Made by a program: the position numbers and the translations under genes. Source: an uncultured Roseburia sp. (GTDB taxonomy: Bacteria; Bacillota; Clostridia; Lachnospirales; Lachnospiraceae). Taken from it: DNA of 64,000 nt. Under the pieces are notes generated by a model. That model searched no databases. It worked only from the letters and a program-made list of their open reading frames with translations, and was not told the origin of the DNA. Numbering within the stretch: the first letter of the stretch is position 1; each line of letters starts with the position of its first letter. Shown piece by piece: positions 17,801 to 25,823 of this stretch. The stretch spans positions 1 through 64,000 of the forward strand of contig CAKREH010000006.1 of the NCBI GenBank assembly GCA_934317215.1, read 5' to 3'.

Positions 17801-18427
17801 ATTTAATGCATGTGCACGGAATGCTTCAACTGCGTCCATATTGCACATTTCTTTTAAGTCAGCGTAATCCCATTTCTCGATCTTCTGGATCTCGTGGGAT
17901 GTACGGAAACCATCGAAGAAGTTGATGAATGGAACTTTTCCTTCGATTGTTGCAAGATGTGCAACCGGGCTTAAGTCCATAACTTCCTGTGGGTTGGTCT
18001 CACATAACATAGCGAAACCTGTCTGACGGCAGGCATATACGTCACTGTGATCACCAAAAATATTTAAAGACTGTGTAGCAACTGTACGTGCAGATACATC
18101 GAATACACATGGAAGCTGCTCACCTGCGATTTTGTACATGTTCGGGATCATTAATAAAAGACCCTGTGAAGCTGTAAATGTAGTTGTTAAAGCACCTGCA
18201 GCAAGAGAACCGTGAACGGCACCTGCAGCACCTGCCTCAGACTCCATCTCTACGACTTTTACCTGATTACCAAAAATGTTCTCCTGTCCTGCTGCAGACC
18301 ACTGATCTACGGTATCTGCCATCGGGCTGGATGGTGTAATTGGGTAAATAGCTGCAACATCAGTAAACGCATAAGCTACATGAGCTGCGGCTGTATTACC
18401 GTCCATTGACTGTTTTGCTCTGGACAT
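14882..18427 (-). CDS. nifJ: Pyruvate:ferredoxin (flavodoxin) oxidoreductase
   Basis: 1181-residue single-chain PFOR that oxidises pyruvate with CoA to acetyl-CoA, CO2 and reduced ferredoxin, the main pyruvate route of clostridial fermentation. All fused domains are visible: N-terminal pyruvate/TPP domain (AYPITPSSPMADTVDQW), the gamma/CoA domain, an 8Fe-type ferredoxin domain with CIQCNQCAFVC and CMGCGECITVC, and the C-terminal TPP domain (SGSCAGCAET, GGDGWAYDIG, TEMYSNTGGQ). Length is typical. AGGAGG lies eight nt before ATG 18427. Single gene followed by its own terminator. Confidence 0.97.
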   Translation of the reverse strand: MSRAKQSMDGNTAAAHVAYAFTDVAAIYPITPSSPMADTVDQWSAAGQENIFGNQVKVVEMESEAGAAGAVHGSLAAGALTTTFTASQGLLLMIPNMYKIAGEQLPCVFDVSARTVATQSLNIFGDHSDVYACRQTGFAMLCETNPQEVMDLSPVAHLATIEGKVPFINFFDGFRTSHEIQKIEKWDYADLKEMCNMDAVEAFRAHALNPEHPAMRGSHENGDVFFQHREACNTAYNELPAIVEKYMAKINEKLGTNYDLFNYYGAEDADRVIVAMGSVNDVAEEVIDYLTAKGEKVGLIKVRLYRPWVSEAFLKVLPKTAKKVAVLDRTKEPGALGDPLYLDVATTLREAGLDTIVLTGGRYGLGSKDTPPSSLFAVYKELEKDAPKSRFTIGIVDDVTNLSLPEVKPAPITAAEGTVECKFWGLGGDGTVGANKNSTKIIGDHTDKYIQAYFQYDSKKTGGITISHLRFGDKPIRSPYYINQADFVACHNPSYVTKGFKMVQDVKPGGVFMINCQWSDEELEHHLNAAAKKYIADNNIQLYTINAIDKAIEIGMGKRTNTILQSAFFKLANVMPIEEAVDFMKQAAKKSYGKKGDAVVEMNYKAIDAGVDAVHKVEVPASWSNPAADPAPKKLTGRPETVKMVEDLMNPISLMDGDSLPVSAFMGNPDGQFEHGAAAYEKRGTAVTVPTWNAEKCIQCNQCAFVCSHATIRPFMLSEDEVKAAPSNIKVADTKPKASEYKYTMSVSPLDCMGCGECITVCPVGAIEMVPQESQADEQPVFDYLVANVSKKPGMPADNTVKGSQFNQPLLEFSGSCAGCAETSYARLITQLFGEHMYISNATGCSSIWGGPAATSPYTVNKDSKKGPAWANSLFEDNAEHGLGMQIGQEVLRDQAIASAEKCAASDKASAELKAAFDKFVETKNDTKANTPATEALVAELEKAAAAGCPDAKAALDKKDYLAKKSVWIFGGDGWAYDIGFGGLDHVLASGHNVNVMVFDTEMYSNTGGQASKASNIGEVCQFAAAGKDIGKKSLAEIAMSYGYVYVAQIALGANMAQAVKVLAEAEAYNGPSLIIGYAPCELHGVKGGMNHCQDEMKKAVAAGYWNLFSFNPELKAEGKNPFTLTSKPGDGSYQDFLNNETRYSRLTRSFPERAQKLFAASEEAAKARYEHLQRLVELYK

Positions 18428-18589
18428 TACTTATTCCTCCTTATTTTTGAAAAAATAAATGTGATACTGCATCACCCCATACTCCTGTGTGAAAAGCACA
18501 AAATGATACAATTTATCGACTTGAGTCATATTTTAGCATAGAATTCACCAAAAGAAAAGGTCTTTGACTGTACAAAAACAAGTGCAATC

Positions 18590-21500
18590 TCACATATATT
18601 TTCTTTCAAATTCTTCCAGTGGAATCGGTCTGTCAAATAAGTATCCCTGTCCGTACAAAAATCCACAGCCACGCAAAAACTGAAGCTGCTCTTCCGTTTC
18701 AATCCCTTCAAATATCACTTCTTCTTTTGCAGAGTGGATAAAATTTCCCATCTGTGAAACGAAATTCCGCTGTTCTTTTAAATTAATGCGGTCGGTAAAA
18801 CTTTTATCGATTTTCACCACATCCGCCGGTATCTCAAGCAGCACGCCAAGCGAGGAGTATCCTGTTCCAAAATCATCGATCGCAATGCGGAAACCGAATT
18901 TTTCAAGTTCTGAAAGCACCATTTTTAACTCATCTACATTTTCTACCACAACGCTCTCCGTAACCTCCACCTCAATATACTGCGGGTCGATTCCATAATG
19001 ATCCGCCATGCGTTTTAAGCGTCCGGCAAAATTTTTTCCACCGCTTTCAAAGTTGCGTCTCGAAAAATTGGTAGATATCGTAAACAGTTCTTTTCCTGCC
19101 TTTTTCCATCTTTTCATCGCACGCAGAAGCTGCTCATAAATATAAAAATCAAGATCCACCACATATCCGATGTTCTCGAGCGGAGGTACAAATCTTCCCG
19201 GCATGATCATCTCACCGGTCTTTGTACGCCATCTTGCTAATGCTTCTGCCCCATATATCTTACGTTCTTCCAGATTAAATTTCGGCTGCAGATAAACTTC
19301 AAGTTCCCCTTGCTGCATGGCACCATAAAAACGTCCTGTAATCTGGATCGCGTCATCACGTTTCGCGCGCATCTCTTCCTTATATACACAGATTCCGGAG
19401 CCACCCTGTTCTTTTACCAGTTTACGCGCCATGTTAGCGCTCTCCAATATCGTATCAAATTTTTCATTCAGATTTTCAATGTGACAAATTCCAACCGAAA
19501 GTCTCAGTGTTCCGGAAGGATAGCGTTTTTTTAATTTTTCCTCGTAATGTTCTGTGCTCCATGCAACGAGTTTTTCTATTTCACTCTGATCTTTTCCTTT
19601 TAAAAGAAGGATAAAATAGTCAGAATACATCCGGCATGCCAAAAGCACTCTTTCATTTGTCTGTATACCCCCAGCAAAATCTTTTAAGATGGCATCTCCG
19701 GTCTGTTGTCCGTAGTTTTCATTTACATATGAAAACTTATCAATATCTATATGGACGATAGCATAGTGTTCCTGCCCCTGTTTTGCATCTGCTAAAATAT
19801 TTTTCAGTCTGTATTTAAACGCCTCTAAATTGTACAGTCCGGTAAGCTGGTCACGATCCTGCAGATGACGGATTTCTTTCTGATCATCCCTTAACTCATT
19901 GCGCAGTGATACAAAAACGGATGTTACTCTGGCAAGTTCACAAAACGTTGTTCTGTCCGCACTCTCAAAATAGTTCTGTCTGTTTTGCACACCAAAATAC
20001 AATCCTCCTGTCTTGCTGCCGGAATATTCAAATTTTGCTACTGCAATCTGCGTGATACGGTTTTCTCCTGTATTCCAGTTTTCAAACGACAATCTTTTAT
20101 AATGTGTTTCATCCGTATCATTCAGTATGACAAAATCTCCGCTGCCCGCTTCCACAACTTCGGTACGAATCGGCTTTATAACATTTTTTTCATAAATCTG
20201 TCCAAATGTACTCCAGTAATTGGTCAGCGTCATCTGCGGAATTTTTTCATCATATTCAAAAACTGCCACCATATCCAGATGATACCGCCTGCCGATTCTT
20301 TCAAGCAGCACATTCAGGGAACCATTCATATCCCTCGCATGAGATAAAAGCAGAAATGCCGTATTTAAAAATTCTTTGTCCATCCCCTGCTTTTTTTCAT
20401 AATCTACATCTTCCCCACAGGTATCAATATTGCGTTTCGTATGAACTGTCTTATTTTTCCCCGCAAATGCATAATTGCTTTTTCCACTACGTTTGATTGC
20501 GTACATTGCACGGTCTGCCTGGTCAAAAAGCTCTGTATAACATTTTCCATCCTGCCCGGACACCGCAAGTCCCACACTCATCGTCACATGTATGACCGCA
20601 TCATCCCCGACCAGTTTCTTTTCTCCATGTCTGCAGAGTTCTTTTGCCTTTTGTTCCGCCTGTTTTAAAGTCGTATTATCCATCAGAACCAGAAATTCAT
20701 CCCCGCCGACTCTTCCCACCAGTTTATGATCCGGAAACTGTTCTTCTAAAGTCGAAGCAATATCTGAAATCACAGTGTCCCCCACCGTATGTCCGAACGT
20801 ATCGTTTATACTCTTAAAATTATCGATATCGATCAAAAACAATACATGCGTTCCCTCAGGGTACTCATTTAATATTCTCTCCGCTTCCTCACCGGTTGCA
20901 ACTTTATTGTAAAGATGTGTCAGCGGATCTCTGCGCATCTCTTCGGAAAGCTGTTCCTGTATCTTTCTGTCAGAACTGATATCATAACTTCTTCCAATGA
21001 TCTTTAAAATTTTTCCGTTTGTGCCCCGGATACTCCGGTACACGGTCCGGTACCAGCAATATTGTGACACTCTGCCTCCAAGGGCAGTATTCATCCGGTA
21101 GTCAAATGAACCAGACATCTCCTTTACGGATGCATTCAAAATCACCTCCCGGTATAATGGCTGTTCATCTTGATGGATAAAGGCAAGCCACTCTTCGATT
21201 CCCATATAATCCTGTCCGTCTTTTTTCAGATGCCCGTTTATATGATATTTATGCGGTATCCTAAACCTTTTTTCTTCCACGTCATACTCAAAAGGTACAT
21301 CATCCGTCACTTCTTCTAACATGGAATATTGTTCATTTAACAAAAGCAGTTCGTCTTCCAGTTCCTTTTTGTCACTGGTATCCTTGCAGATCAAAAGATA
21401 ATATGGCACTGCATCCTTATAATAATAGATACTGCACCAGAATTTTACCCAGCAAAGCTGCCCCTGCCCTGAAATAATCCTTACCTCTGTCTCTTCCGCC

Positions 21501-21730
21501 CTATTCTGCTCACGGCATTTTTCGATCATGTCTTCAAAGACACCTGCATCCTGCAGGTAAACGCAATCATAAAAGTCTCTGTTTCTGTCCGGTTCTGTCT
21601 GTTCTCCCTGTCCTATCGCCCTCATAAACTCCGCATTTGCGATATCGATCTGCAATGAATTTCCACCTTTTAATACTGCAACCCCCATCGGGAACTCATA
21701 GATCAGTCCCTTTCTGTTTTCCTTCTCCAT
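18590..21730 (-). CDS. PAS-GGDEF-GAF-GGDEF-EAL c-di-GMP signalling protein
   Basis: 1046 residues, no membrane segment. Order: two PAS-like sensor domains (about 10-255), a canonical GGDEF cyclase domain (GRVGGDEF, 342-346), a GAF-like region (about 455-610), a second degenerate GGDEF domain (the motif reads SDYFI), and a C-terminal EAL phosphodiesterase with GAEALARWR, EVTES, IDDFGTGYSSL and EGIETEEQ intact. It may both make and degrade c-di-GMP, or use the second GGDEF as a GTP sensor. Start ATG 21730 is chosen for GGAGAAAAG; a GTG at 21745 is the frame limit. A repeat element lies directly upstream. Confidence 0.9.
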   Translation of the reverse strand: MEKENRKGLIYEFPMGVAVLKGGNSLQIDIANAEFMRAIGQGEQTEPDRNRDFYDCVYLQDAGVFEDMIEKCREQNRAEETEVRIISGQGQLCWVKFWCSIYYYKDAVPYYLLICKDTSDKKELEDELLLLNEQYSMLEEVTDDVPFEYDVEEKRFRIPHKYHINGHLKKDGQDYMGIEEWLAFIHQDEQPLYREVILNASVKEMSGSFDYRMNTALGGRVSQYCWYRTVYRSIRGTNGKILKIIGRSYDISSDRKIQEQLSEEMRRDPLTHLYNKVATGEEAERILNEYPEGTHVLFLIDIDNFKSINDTFGHTVGDTVISDIASTLEEQFPDHKLVGRVGGDEFLVLMDNTTLKQAEQKAKELCRHGEKKLVGDDAVIHVTMSVGLAVSGQDGKCYTELFDQADRAMYAIKRSGKSNYAFAGKNKTVHTKRNIDTCGEDVDYEKKQGMDKEFLNTAFLLLSHARDMNGSLNVLLERIGRRYHLDMVAVFEYDEKIPQMTLTNYWSTFGQIYEKNVIKPIRTEVVEAGSGDFVILNDTDETHYKRLSFENWNTGENRITQIAVAKFEYSGSKTGGLYFGVQNRQNYFESADRTTFCELARVTSVFVSLRNELRDDQKEIRHLQDRDQLTGLYNLEAFKYRLKNILADAKQGQEHYAIVHIDIDKFSYVNENYGQQTGDAILKDFAGGIQTNERVLLACRMYSDYFILLLKGKDQSEIEKLVAWSTEHYEEKLKKRYPSGTLRLSVGICHIENLNEKFDTILESANMARKLVKEQGGSGICVYKEEMRAKRDDAIQITGRFYGAMQQGELEVYLQPKFNLEERKIYGAEALARWRTKTGEMIMPGRFVPPLENIGYVVDLDFYIYEQLLRAMKRWKKAGKELFTISTNFSRRNFESGGKNFAGRLKRMADHYGIDPQYIEVEVTESVVVENVDELKMVLSELEKFGFRIAIDDFGTGYSSLGVLLEIPADVVKIDKSFTDRINLKEQRNFVSQMGNFIHSAKEEVIFEGIETEEQLQFLRGCGFLYGQGYLFDRPIPLEEFERKYM

Positions 21731-21770
21731 CTTTTCTCCATTCACGTATGTAAAAACCTGTTTTCAAGTA

Positions 21771-21875
21771 TGTTGACTCGCTTGCGCTCATTATATCATG
21801 TGCAAAATCAGCACATGACCCAATTCGCCGTTCGTCAATCATGCACGCGTGTTGACTCGCTTGCGCTCATTATAT
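21771..21875 (-). repeat. Intergenic repeat upstream of the EAL gene, copy 1
   Basis: Contains a hairpin CATGTGC/GCACATG, an ATTCGTCAATCATGCA block and, at both ends, a 25-bp direct repeat (21771-21796 and 21850-21875) whose minus-strand sequence starts TATAATGAGCGC. The element recurs at 40548-40635, there also immediately upstream of a c-di-GMP gene. The edges read TATAATGA on the minus strand and could act as -10 boxes. Confidence 0.75.
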
Positions 21876-21945
21876 ATCATCTTTCTTCTAAAATCCATGT
21901 AATTTCCAAAACTTGGTGTTTTCCCATAAAAATAGGAAGTTTCGG

Positions 21946-21974
21946 TTGCAATCTCCCCACTTTTCTAGTATGAT
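21946..21974 (+). promoter_or_regulatory. Promoter of the ABC-F gene
   Basis: TTGCAA (21946-21951), 17-bp spacer, TATGAT (21969-21974). A second TATAAT at 21995-22000 lacks a -35 box at the right distance. Confidence 0.5.
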
Positions 21975-22057
21975 ACGAATTGGTGCAATTACGGTATAAT
22001 GGCGGTTTGCAACAGCATCCGCACAATCAATATTAACAAATCAGGAGAATAACAACT

Positions 22058-23698
22058 ATGATCAGTGCAAATAACGTTACACTTCGGATCGGCAAAAAAG
22101 CTCTGTTCGAGGACGTCAATATCAAGTTTACTGAGGGAAACTGTTACGGTCTTATCGGTGCAAACGGTGCCGGAAAGTCCACATTTTTGAAAATTTTATC
22201 CGGTCAGTTAGAGCCGACCGGAGGTGATGTTACGATCACGCCCGGACAGCGTCTTTCTTTCCTGCAGCAGGATCACTTCAAATATGATGAATATACGGTT
22301 CTTGATACTGTCATCATGGGCAACAAACGCCTCTATGACATTATGAAAGAAAAAGATGCCATTTACATGAAAGAGGATTTTACAGATGAGGACGGCATCC
22401 GTGCAAGTGAACTTGAAGCAGAGTTTGCCGACATGGACGGATGGAATGCAGAATCTGACGCTGCAACACTTCTCAACGGTCTTGGCATCCCGACCGAAGA
22501 ACACTATACACAGATGGGAGATATGCCTGGTCCTTTAAAAGTTAAAGTCCTGCTCGCACAGGCATTGTTCGGCAATCCTGACATTCTGCTTCTCGACGAG
22601 CCGACCAACCATTTAGATCTTGATGCGATCAACTGGTTAGAGGAGTTTTTGATCAACTTTGAAAATACTGTCATCGTGGTATCCCATGACCGTTATTTCT
22701 TAAACAAAGTCTGCACCAACATTGCAGATATTGATTATGGCAAGATCCAGCTGTATGCAGGTAACTACGATTTCTGGTATGAATCCAGCCAGCTCCTTGT
22801 AAAACAGATGAAGGAAGCCAACAAGAAGAAAGAAGAAAAGATCAAAGAGTTACAGGACTTCATCTCCCGTTTCTCTGCAAACGCTTCCAAATCCAAACAG
22901 GCTACCTCAAGAAAACGTGCCTTAGAGAAGATCCAGTTAGATGAGATCCGCCCTTCCAGCCGTAAATACCCGTACATTGATTTCCGTCCAGGCCGCGAGA
23001 TCGGTAATGAGGTTCTGTCGGTAGAAGGCATCACAAAAACGATCGACGGCGTGAAAGTTCTCGACAATGTTTCCTTTATCGTAGGACACGATGATAAGAT
23101 TGCCTTTGTCGGCGGCAACGAACTTGCAAAAACGACACTCTTTAAGATCCTTACCGGTGAGATGGAACCGGATTCCGGTTCTTACAAATGGGGTGTTACC
23201 ACAAGCCAGTCCTATTTTCCGAAGGACAATACAGAGATTTTCGATACCGATCTTCTGATTGTTGACTGGCTGACACAGTACTCTGAGATCAAAGATGCTA
23301 CTTATGTGCGTGGCTTCCTCGGCCGTATGCTTTTCGCAGGAGAAGACGGAACAAAAAAAATGCGTGTTCTCTCCGGTGGTGAGAAAGTGCGTGTACTTCT
23401 CTCCCGCATGATGATCATGGCTACGAATGTTCTGATCTTAGATGAGCCGACTGACCATCTGGATATGGAATCGATCACCGCATTAAACAACGGTCTGATC
23501 AAATTCCCGGGTGTTGTGCTTTTTGCTTCCCGTGACCATCAGGTTGTACAGACTACAGCAAACCGTATTATTGAATTTCTGCCGGATGGAACATTCATCG
23601 ATAAAGTTTCTACTTATGATGAGTATCTCGAGAATGACGAGATGGCAAGAAAACGTCAGGTATACAATATGTCTTCTGACGATGAGAACGATAACTAA
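22058..23698 (+). CDS. ABC-F family ATPase (YbiT-like)
   Basis: 546 residues with two ABC ATPase domains joined by a basic linker (about 230-320) and no membrane part, the layout of ribosome-associated ABC-F factors. The first domain has a normal Walker A (GANGAGKST) and LDEPTNHLD but its signature is MPGPLKV instead of LSGG. The second has Walker A NELAKTT, an intact LSGGEKV, LDEPTDHLD, and SRDHQ where the switch histidine (SHD) is expected. Some of these changes may be subfamily traits. Role inferred: translation factor or antibiotic-protection-like; no evidence for drug resistance. AGGAG precedes ATG 22058. Confidence 0.85.
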   Translation: MISANNVTLRIGKKALFEDVNIKFTEGNCYGLIGANGAGKSTFLKILSGQLEPTGGDVTITPGQRLSFLQQDHFKYDEYTVLDTVIMGNKRLYDIMKEKDAIYMKEDFTDEDGIRASELEAEFADMDGWNAESDAATLLNGLGIPTEEHYTQMGDMPGPLKVKVLLAQALFGNPDILLLDEPTNHLDLDAINWLEEFLINFENTVIVVSHDRYFLNKVCTNIADIDYGKIQLYAGNYDFWYESSQLLVKQMKEANKKKEEKIKELQDFISRFSANASKSKQATSRKRALEKIQLDEIRPSSRKYPYIDFRPGREIGNEVLSVEGITKTIDGVKVLDNVSFIVGHDDKIAFVGGNELAKTTLFKILTGEMEPDSGSYKWGVTTSQSYFPKDNTEIFDTDLLIVDWLTQYSEIKDATYVRGFLGRMLFAGEDGTKKMRVLSGGEKVRVLLSRMMIMATNVLILDEPTDHLDMESITALNNGLIKFPGVVLFASRDHQVVQTTANRIIEFLPDGTFIDKVSTYDEYLENDEMARKRQVYNMSSDDENDN

Positions 23699-23724
23699 AA
23701 AATCTGTGTTGCCAGACACACACT

Positions 23725-23766
23725 AAAAAACAGCACTGCCGTATTTTCCGGTCAGTGCTGTTTTTC
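23725..23766. terminator. Terminator after the ABC-F gene
   Basis: ACAGCACTGCC and GTCAGTGCTGT form a long stem followed by TTTTTC on the plus strand, with A residues on the other side, so it may work both ways. Confidence 0.85.
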
Positions 23767-23768
23767 AG

Positions 23769-23805
23769 TAAAAAAGAAACTGCCCTTTGTCAGAGCAGTT
23801 TCTTT
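23769..23805 (-). terminator. Terminator of the secreted PPC-like protein gene
   Basis: Perfect 11-bp inverted repeat AAAGAAACTGC (23773-23783) / GCAGTTTCTTT (23795-23805), with a T-run after it on the minus strand; 22 nt past the stop at 23827. Confidence 0.85.
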
Positions 23806-23826
23806 GAATGCTATTTTAATTTATTC

Positions 23827-24699
23827 CTAGAATGTGGTCCATTTTAATGTGTAGGAACCGGATGATGCTTTGCTCATACGCTCTACTTTAATATAATATG
23901 TACCAGATGGAAGATCAAATTTTGTTCCGCCACTTCCTAAGCTGATATACCATCCATCTTCCGGATATAATCTGGTTACTTTTGAAACAGCAGAAACTTT
24001 CTTGCCATTGTTATTACCGGAAAATACTTTTCCGTCTTTATTATAGAAAGTAATCTTGAAACCATTTTTCTCATTTGTTCCATTTGTATTTGCAAGATAA
24101 TACAGATCTAATTTGGCACTCTGCGTGAGCTTGATTTTATACCAGTCTGCCTTGCTGTCACCGTATGCAATCACACCGGTTACTTTCTTTCCTTTTGAAA
24201 GTGTTTTTGCTTTTGATTTCGAACTTGCAGATGAATCTTTAACAGCTTTTGTCGTAGCTGTAATTTTTGTGCCTGCATTACACTGTACTGCAAAATAGTA
24301 TGTAGTATTCTTCTTTACACCATAAGTTGTGGTATTGTAAATCTTTCCGGAATAATCATTTCTCCAGACTTCATTTTTCTGTCCGATCGTCTTTTTATTC
24401 TTGTCACAGAAAGCAACATATCCCAAAGAACTGTTAGAGTAACTTGAGCTGCAGTCAAATTTTAACGTTACTGTTCCAGTTACTGATGGTTTATACTTGA
24501 TATAATTTACAGCCATCTTTGTGTTGCTTACCCAACATTTTGAATCTGTAATCTTAACCGTAGACTTTCCATTTCCTTTAAATGAAAGTCCGGCTGCCTG
24601 TGCCTCTGCCGGAGCTGCTATTGTAAACAAAGTAACTACCATAGCTGCTGTTAACAGCATGCTCAAGGCTCTGTGAAACATCGTTTTTCTGGTTTTCAT
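23827..24699 (-). CDS. Secreted protein with C-terminal PPC-like beta domain
   Basis: 290 residues. A clear Sec signal peptide (positive MKTRKTMFHR, hydrophobic core, APAEAQAAG cleavage region near 36) is followed by a beta-rich lysine/serine/tyrosine-rich body. The C-terminal half (GDSKADWYKIKL ... GTYYIKVERMS ... GSYTLKW) resembles bacterial pre-peptidase C-terminal domains, usually carbohydrate or surface-binding modules attached to secreted enzymes; here no catalytic domain is attached. No sortase motif or S-layer domain seen. ATG 24699 has GGAGG seven nt upstream. The 5' leader carries three 54-bp tandem repeats, each with a ribosome-site-like sequence. Confidence 0.75.
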   Translation of the reverse strand: MKTRKTMFHRALSMLLTAAMVVTLFTIAAPAEAQAAGLSFKGNGKSTVKITDSKCWVSNTKMAVNYIKYKPSVTGTVTLKFDCSSSYSNSSLGYVAFCDKNKKTIGQKNEVWRNDYSGKIYNTTTYGVKKNTTYYFAVQCNAGTKITATTKAVKDSSASSKSKAKTLSKGKKVTGVIAYGDSKADWYKIKLTQSAKLDLYYLANTNGTNEKNGFKITFYNKDGKVFSGNNNGKKVSAVSKVTRLYPEDGWYISLGSGGTKFDLPSGTYYIKVERMSKASSGSYTLKWTTF

Positions 24700-24706
24700 A
24701 ACCAAT

Positions 24707-24868
24707 CCTCCTTGTTTTGCGGAGCAAAATGCGACTGCCTTTGCAGGAGCAGAGGATTTTCCTCCTTGTTTTGTGGAGCAAAATGCGACTGCCCTTGCAG
24801 GAGCAGAGGATTTTTCTCCTTGTTTTTCGAAGAAAAATGCGACTGCTTTACAGGAGCAGAGGCTTTTT
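24707..24868 (-). repeat. Three tandem 54-bp repeats in a 5' leader
   Basis: Units begin at 24707, 24761 and 24815. On the minus strand each contains CTGCTCCTGC, a TTTTGC-TCC-GCAAAA-like hairpin and AACAAGGAGG or a close variant. The last copy supplies the ribosome site of the secreted protein; the outer two carry decoy sites with no start codon. The third copy is most diverged. Confidence 0.9.
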
Positions 24869-24893
24869 CTTCTTCTTTTGCATTAGTCGAGTT

Positions 24894-24922
24894 ATTTTAG
24901 CATATTACTCCGCTGTCAGCAA
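24894..24922 (-). promoter_or_regulatory. Promoter of the secreted PPC-like protein gene
   Basis: Minus strand TTGCTG (24922-24917), 17-bp spacer, TAAAAT (24899-24894). It places all three 54-bp repeats inside the transcript leader. Confidence 0.55.
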
Positions 24923-25004
24923 GCTATTTTTTCTATTTTCTTCCAAGCTTCTTTCAGCCCAATACTATTTCCTATTTTTTAGTCATCTATATAACCAATT
25001 TTTC

Positions 25005-25655
25005 TTATAAGCTGATTAATTTTTCTTTCAATTCTTCCACATCGGTGACGATACAGTCTGCCCCTGCGATTTCGAGTTCCTTTCTGTCCCCATAACCATA
25101 AAGAACTCCAATCGAATACAATCCATTTTCTTTTGCTCCGATCACGTCATGTTTTCTGTCTCCGACCATCACTGCCTGGTCAGCTCTGATTTTCAATGAA
25201 TCCAGCGCATAGCGTATCACATCGCCTTTTTTACTCCGGCTGCCGTCTAAGGTACTGCCTGCTGCAAATAAAAAATATTTTTCAATATCAAAATACTTTA
25301 AAATCTTTTCCGTATATACTTCCGGTTTTGAGGTAGCGATCACAAGTTTTTTCCCCAGCGATACAGTTTCCGAAAGCAGTTCTCTCATCCCGTCATACAA
25401 AACATTTTCAAAAAGTCCCTGTCTGCCAAAATATTCTCTGTATTTTTCGACTGCTCCCCTGCTGCGTTCCTCTGAAAAACCATAAAAATCCTGAAATGAA
25501 TCCATAAGCGGCGGTCCAATAAACTTCTCTAACATATCCAGATTTTCAACCCGGATCCCATAATACGAAAGCGCATGTGCCACCGCCTTTGTGATTCCTT
25601 CTTTTGGATCTGAAATCGTTCCATCCAGATCCATAAAAATATATTCCGTTCTCAT
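25005..25655 (-). CDS. HAD-family phosphatase (phosphoglycolate phosphatase-like)
   Basis: 216-residue HAD hydrolase. Motif I is MDLDGTISD (nucleophile Asp), a helical cap follows, motif II is ATSKPE, and motifs III/IV fall in MVGDRKHDVIGAK. The closest named relatives would be Gph/PpaX phosphatases; substrate cannot be told from sequence. AGAGGA lies six nt before ATG 25655. It follows the cysteine desulfurase gene on the same strand with an inverted repeat between them. Confidence 0.85.
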   Translation of the reverse strand: MRTEYIFMDLDGTISDPKEGITKAVAHALSYYGIRVENLDMLEKFIGPPLMDSFQDFYGFSEERSRGAVEKYREYFGRQGLFENVLYDGMRELLSETVSLGKKLVIATSKPEVYTEKILKYFDIEKYFLFAAGSTLDGSRSKKGDVIRYALDSLKIRADQAVMVGDRKHDVIGAKENGLYSIGVLYGYGDRKELEIAGADCIVTDVEELKEKLISL

Positions 25656-25745
25656 TATATCCTCTTTTCCGAGCAGAACTCTTTTGTTTTTTCTATTGTA
25701 ACATACCCTGCTTTTTTCTGCCCGCTTTTTTCATTTTAATCCGTG

Positions 25746-25823
25746 GTACATCGTTTTGTAAATAACTATACCTATCGGATTCGCAGGCAAGTGAATGGTG
25801 TAGTTATTTTGAAAACAATGTAC
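25746..25823. repeat. 78-nt imperfect palindrome at the 3' end of the desulfurase gene
   Basis: Arms 25746-25772 and 25797-25823 (27 nt each) match at 23 positions when one is inverted, and the right arm touches the stop codon. The 24-nt loop is GC-richer. No U-run follows on either strand, so it is not a standard terminator; it may be a small mobile palindrome or an RNA-processing/3'-stabilising hairpin. Confidence 0.75.

Noticed and set aside
24707..24868. Tandem repeats considered as a CRISPR array
   Set aside because: Units are directly adjacent with no spacers and no cas genes nearby; the same applies to the 17-bp repeats at 59168-59247.
24673..24900. Plus-strand frame with Cys-rich repeats (FCGAKCDC ... 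CRSRGF)
   Set aside because: It arises because the 54-bp repeat is a multiple of three, so all frames stay open; it begins inside the signal-peptide codons of the opposite gene and has no ribosome site.
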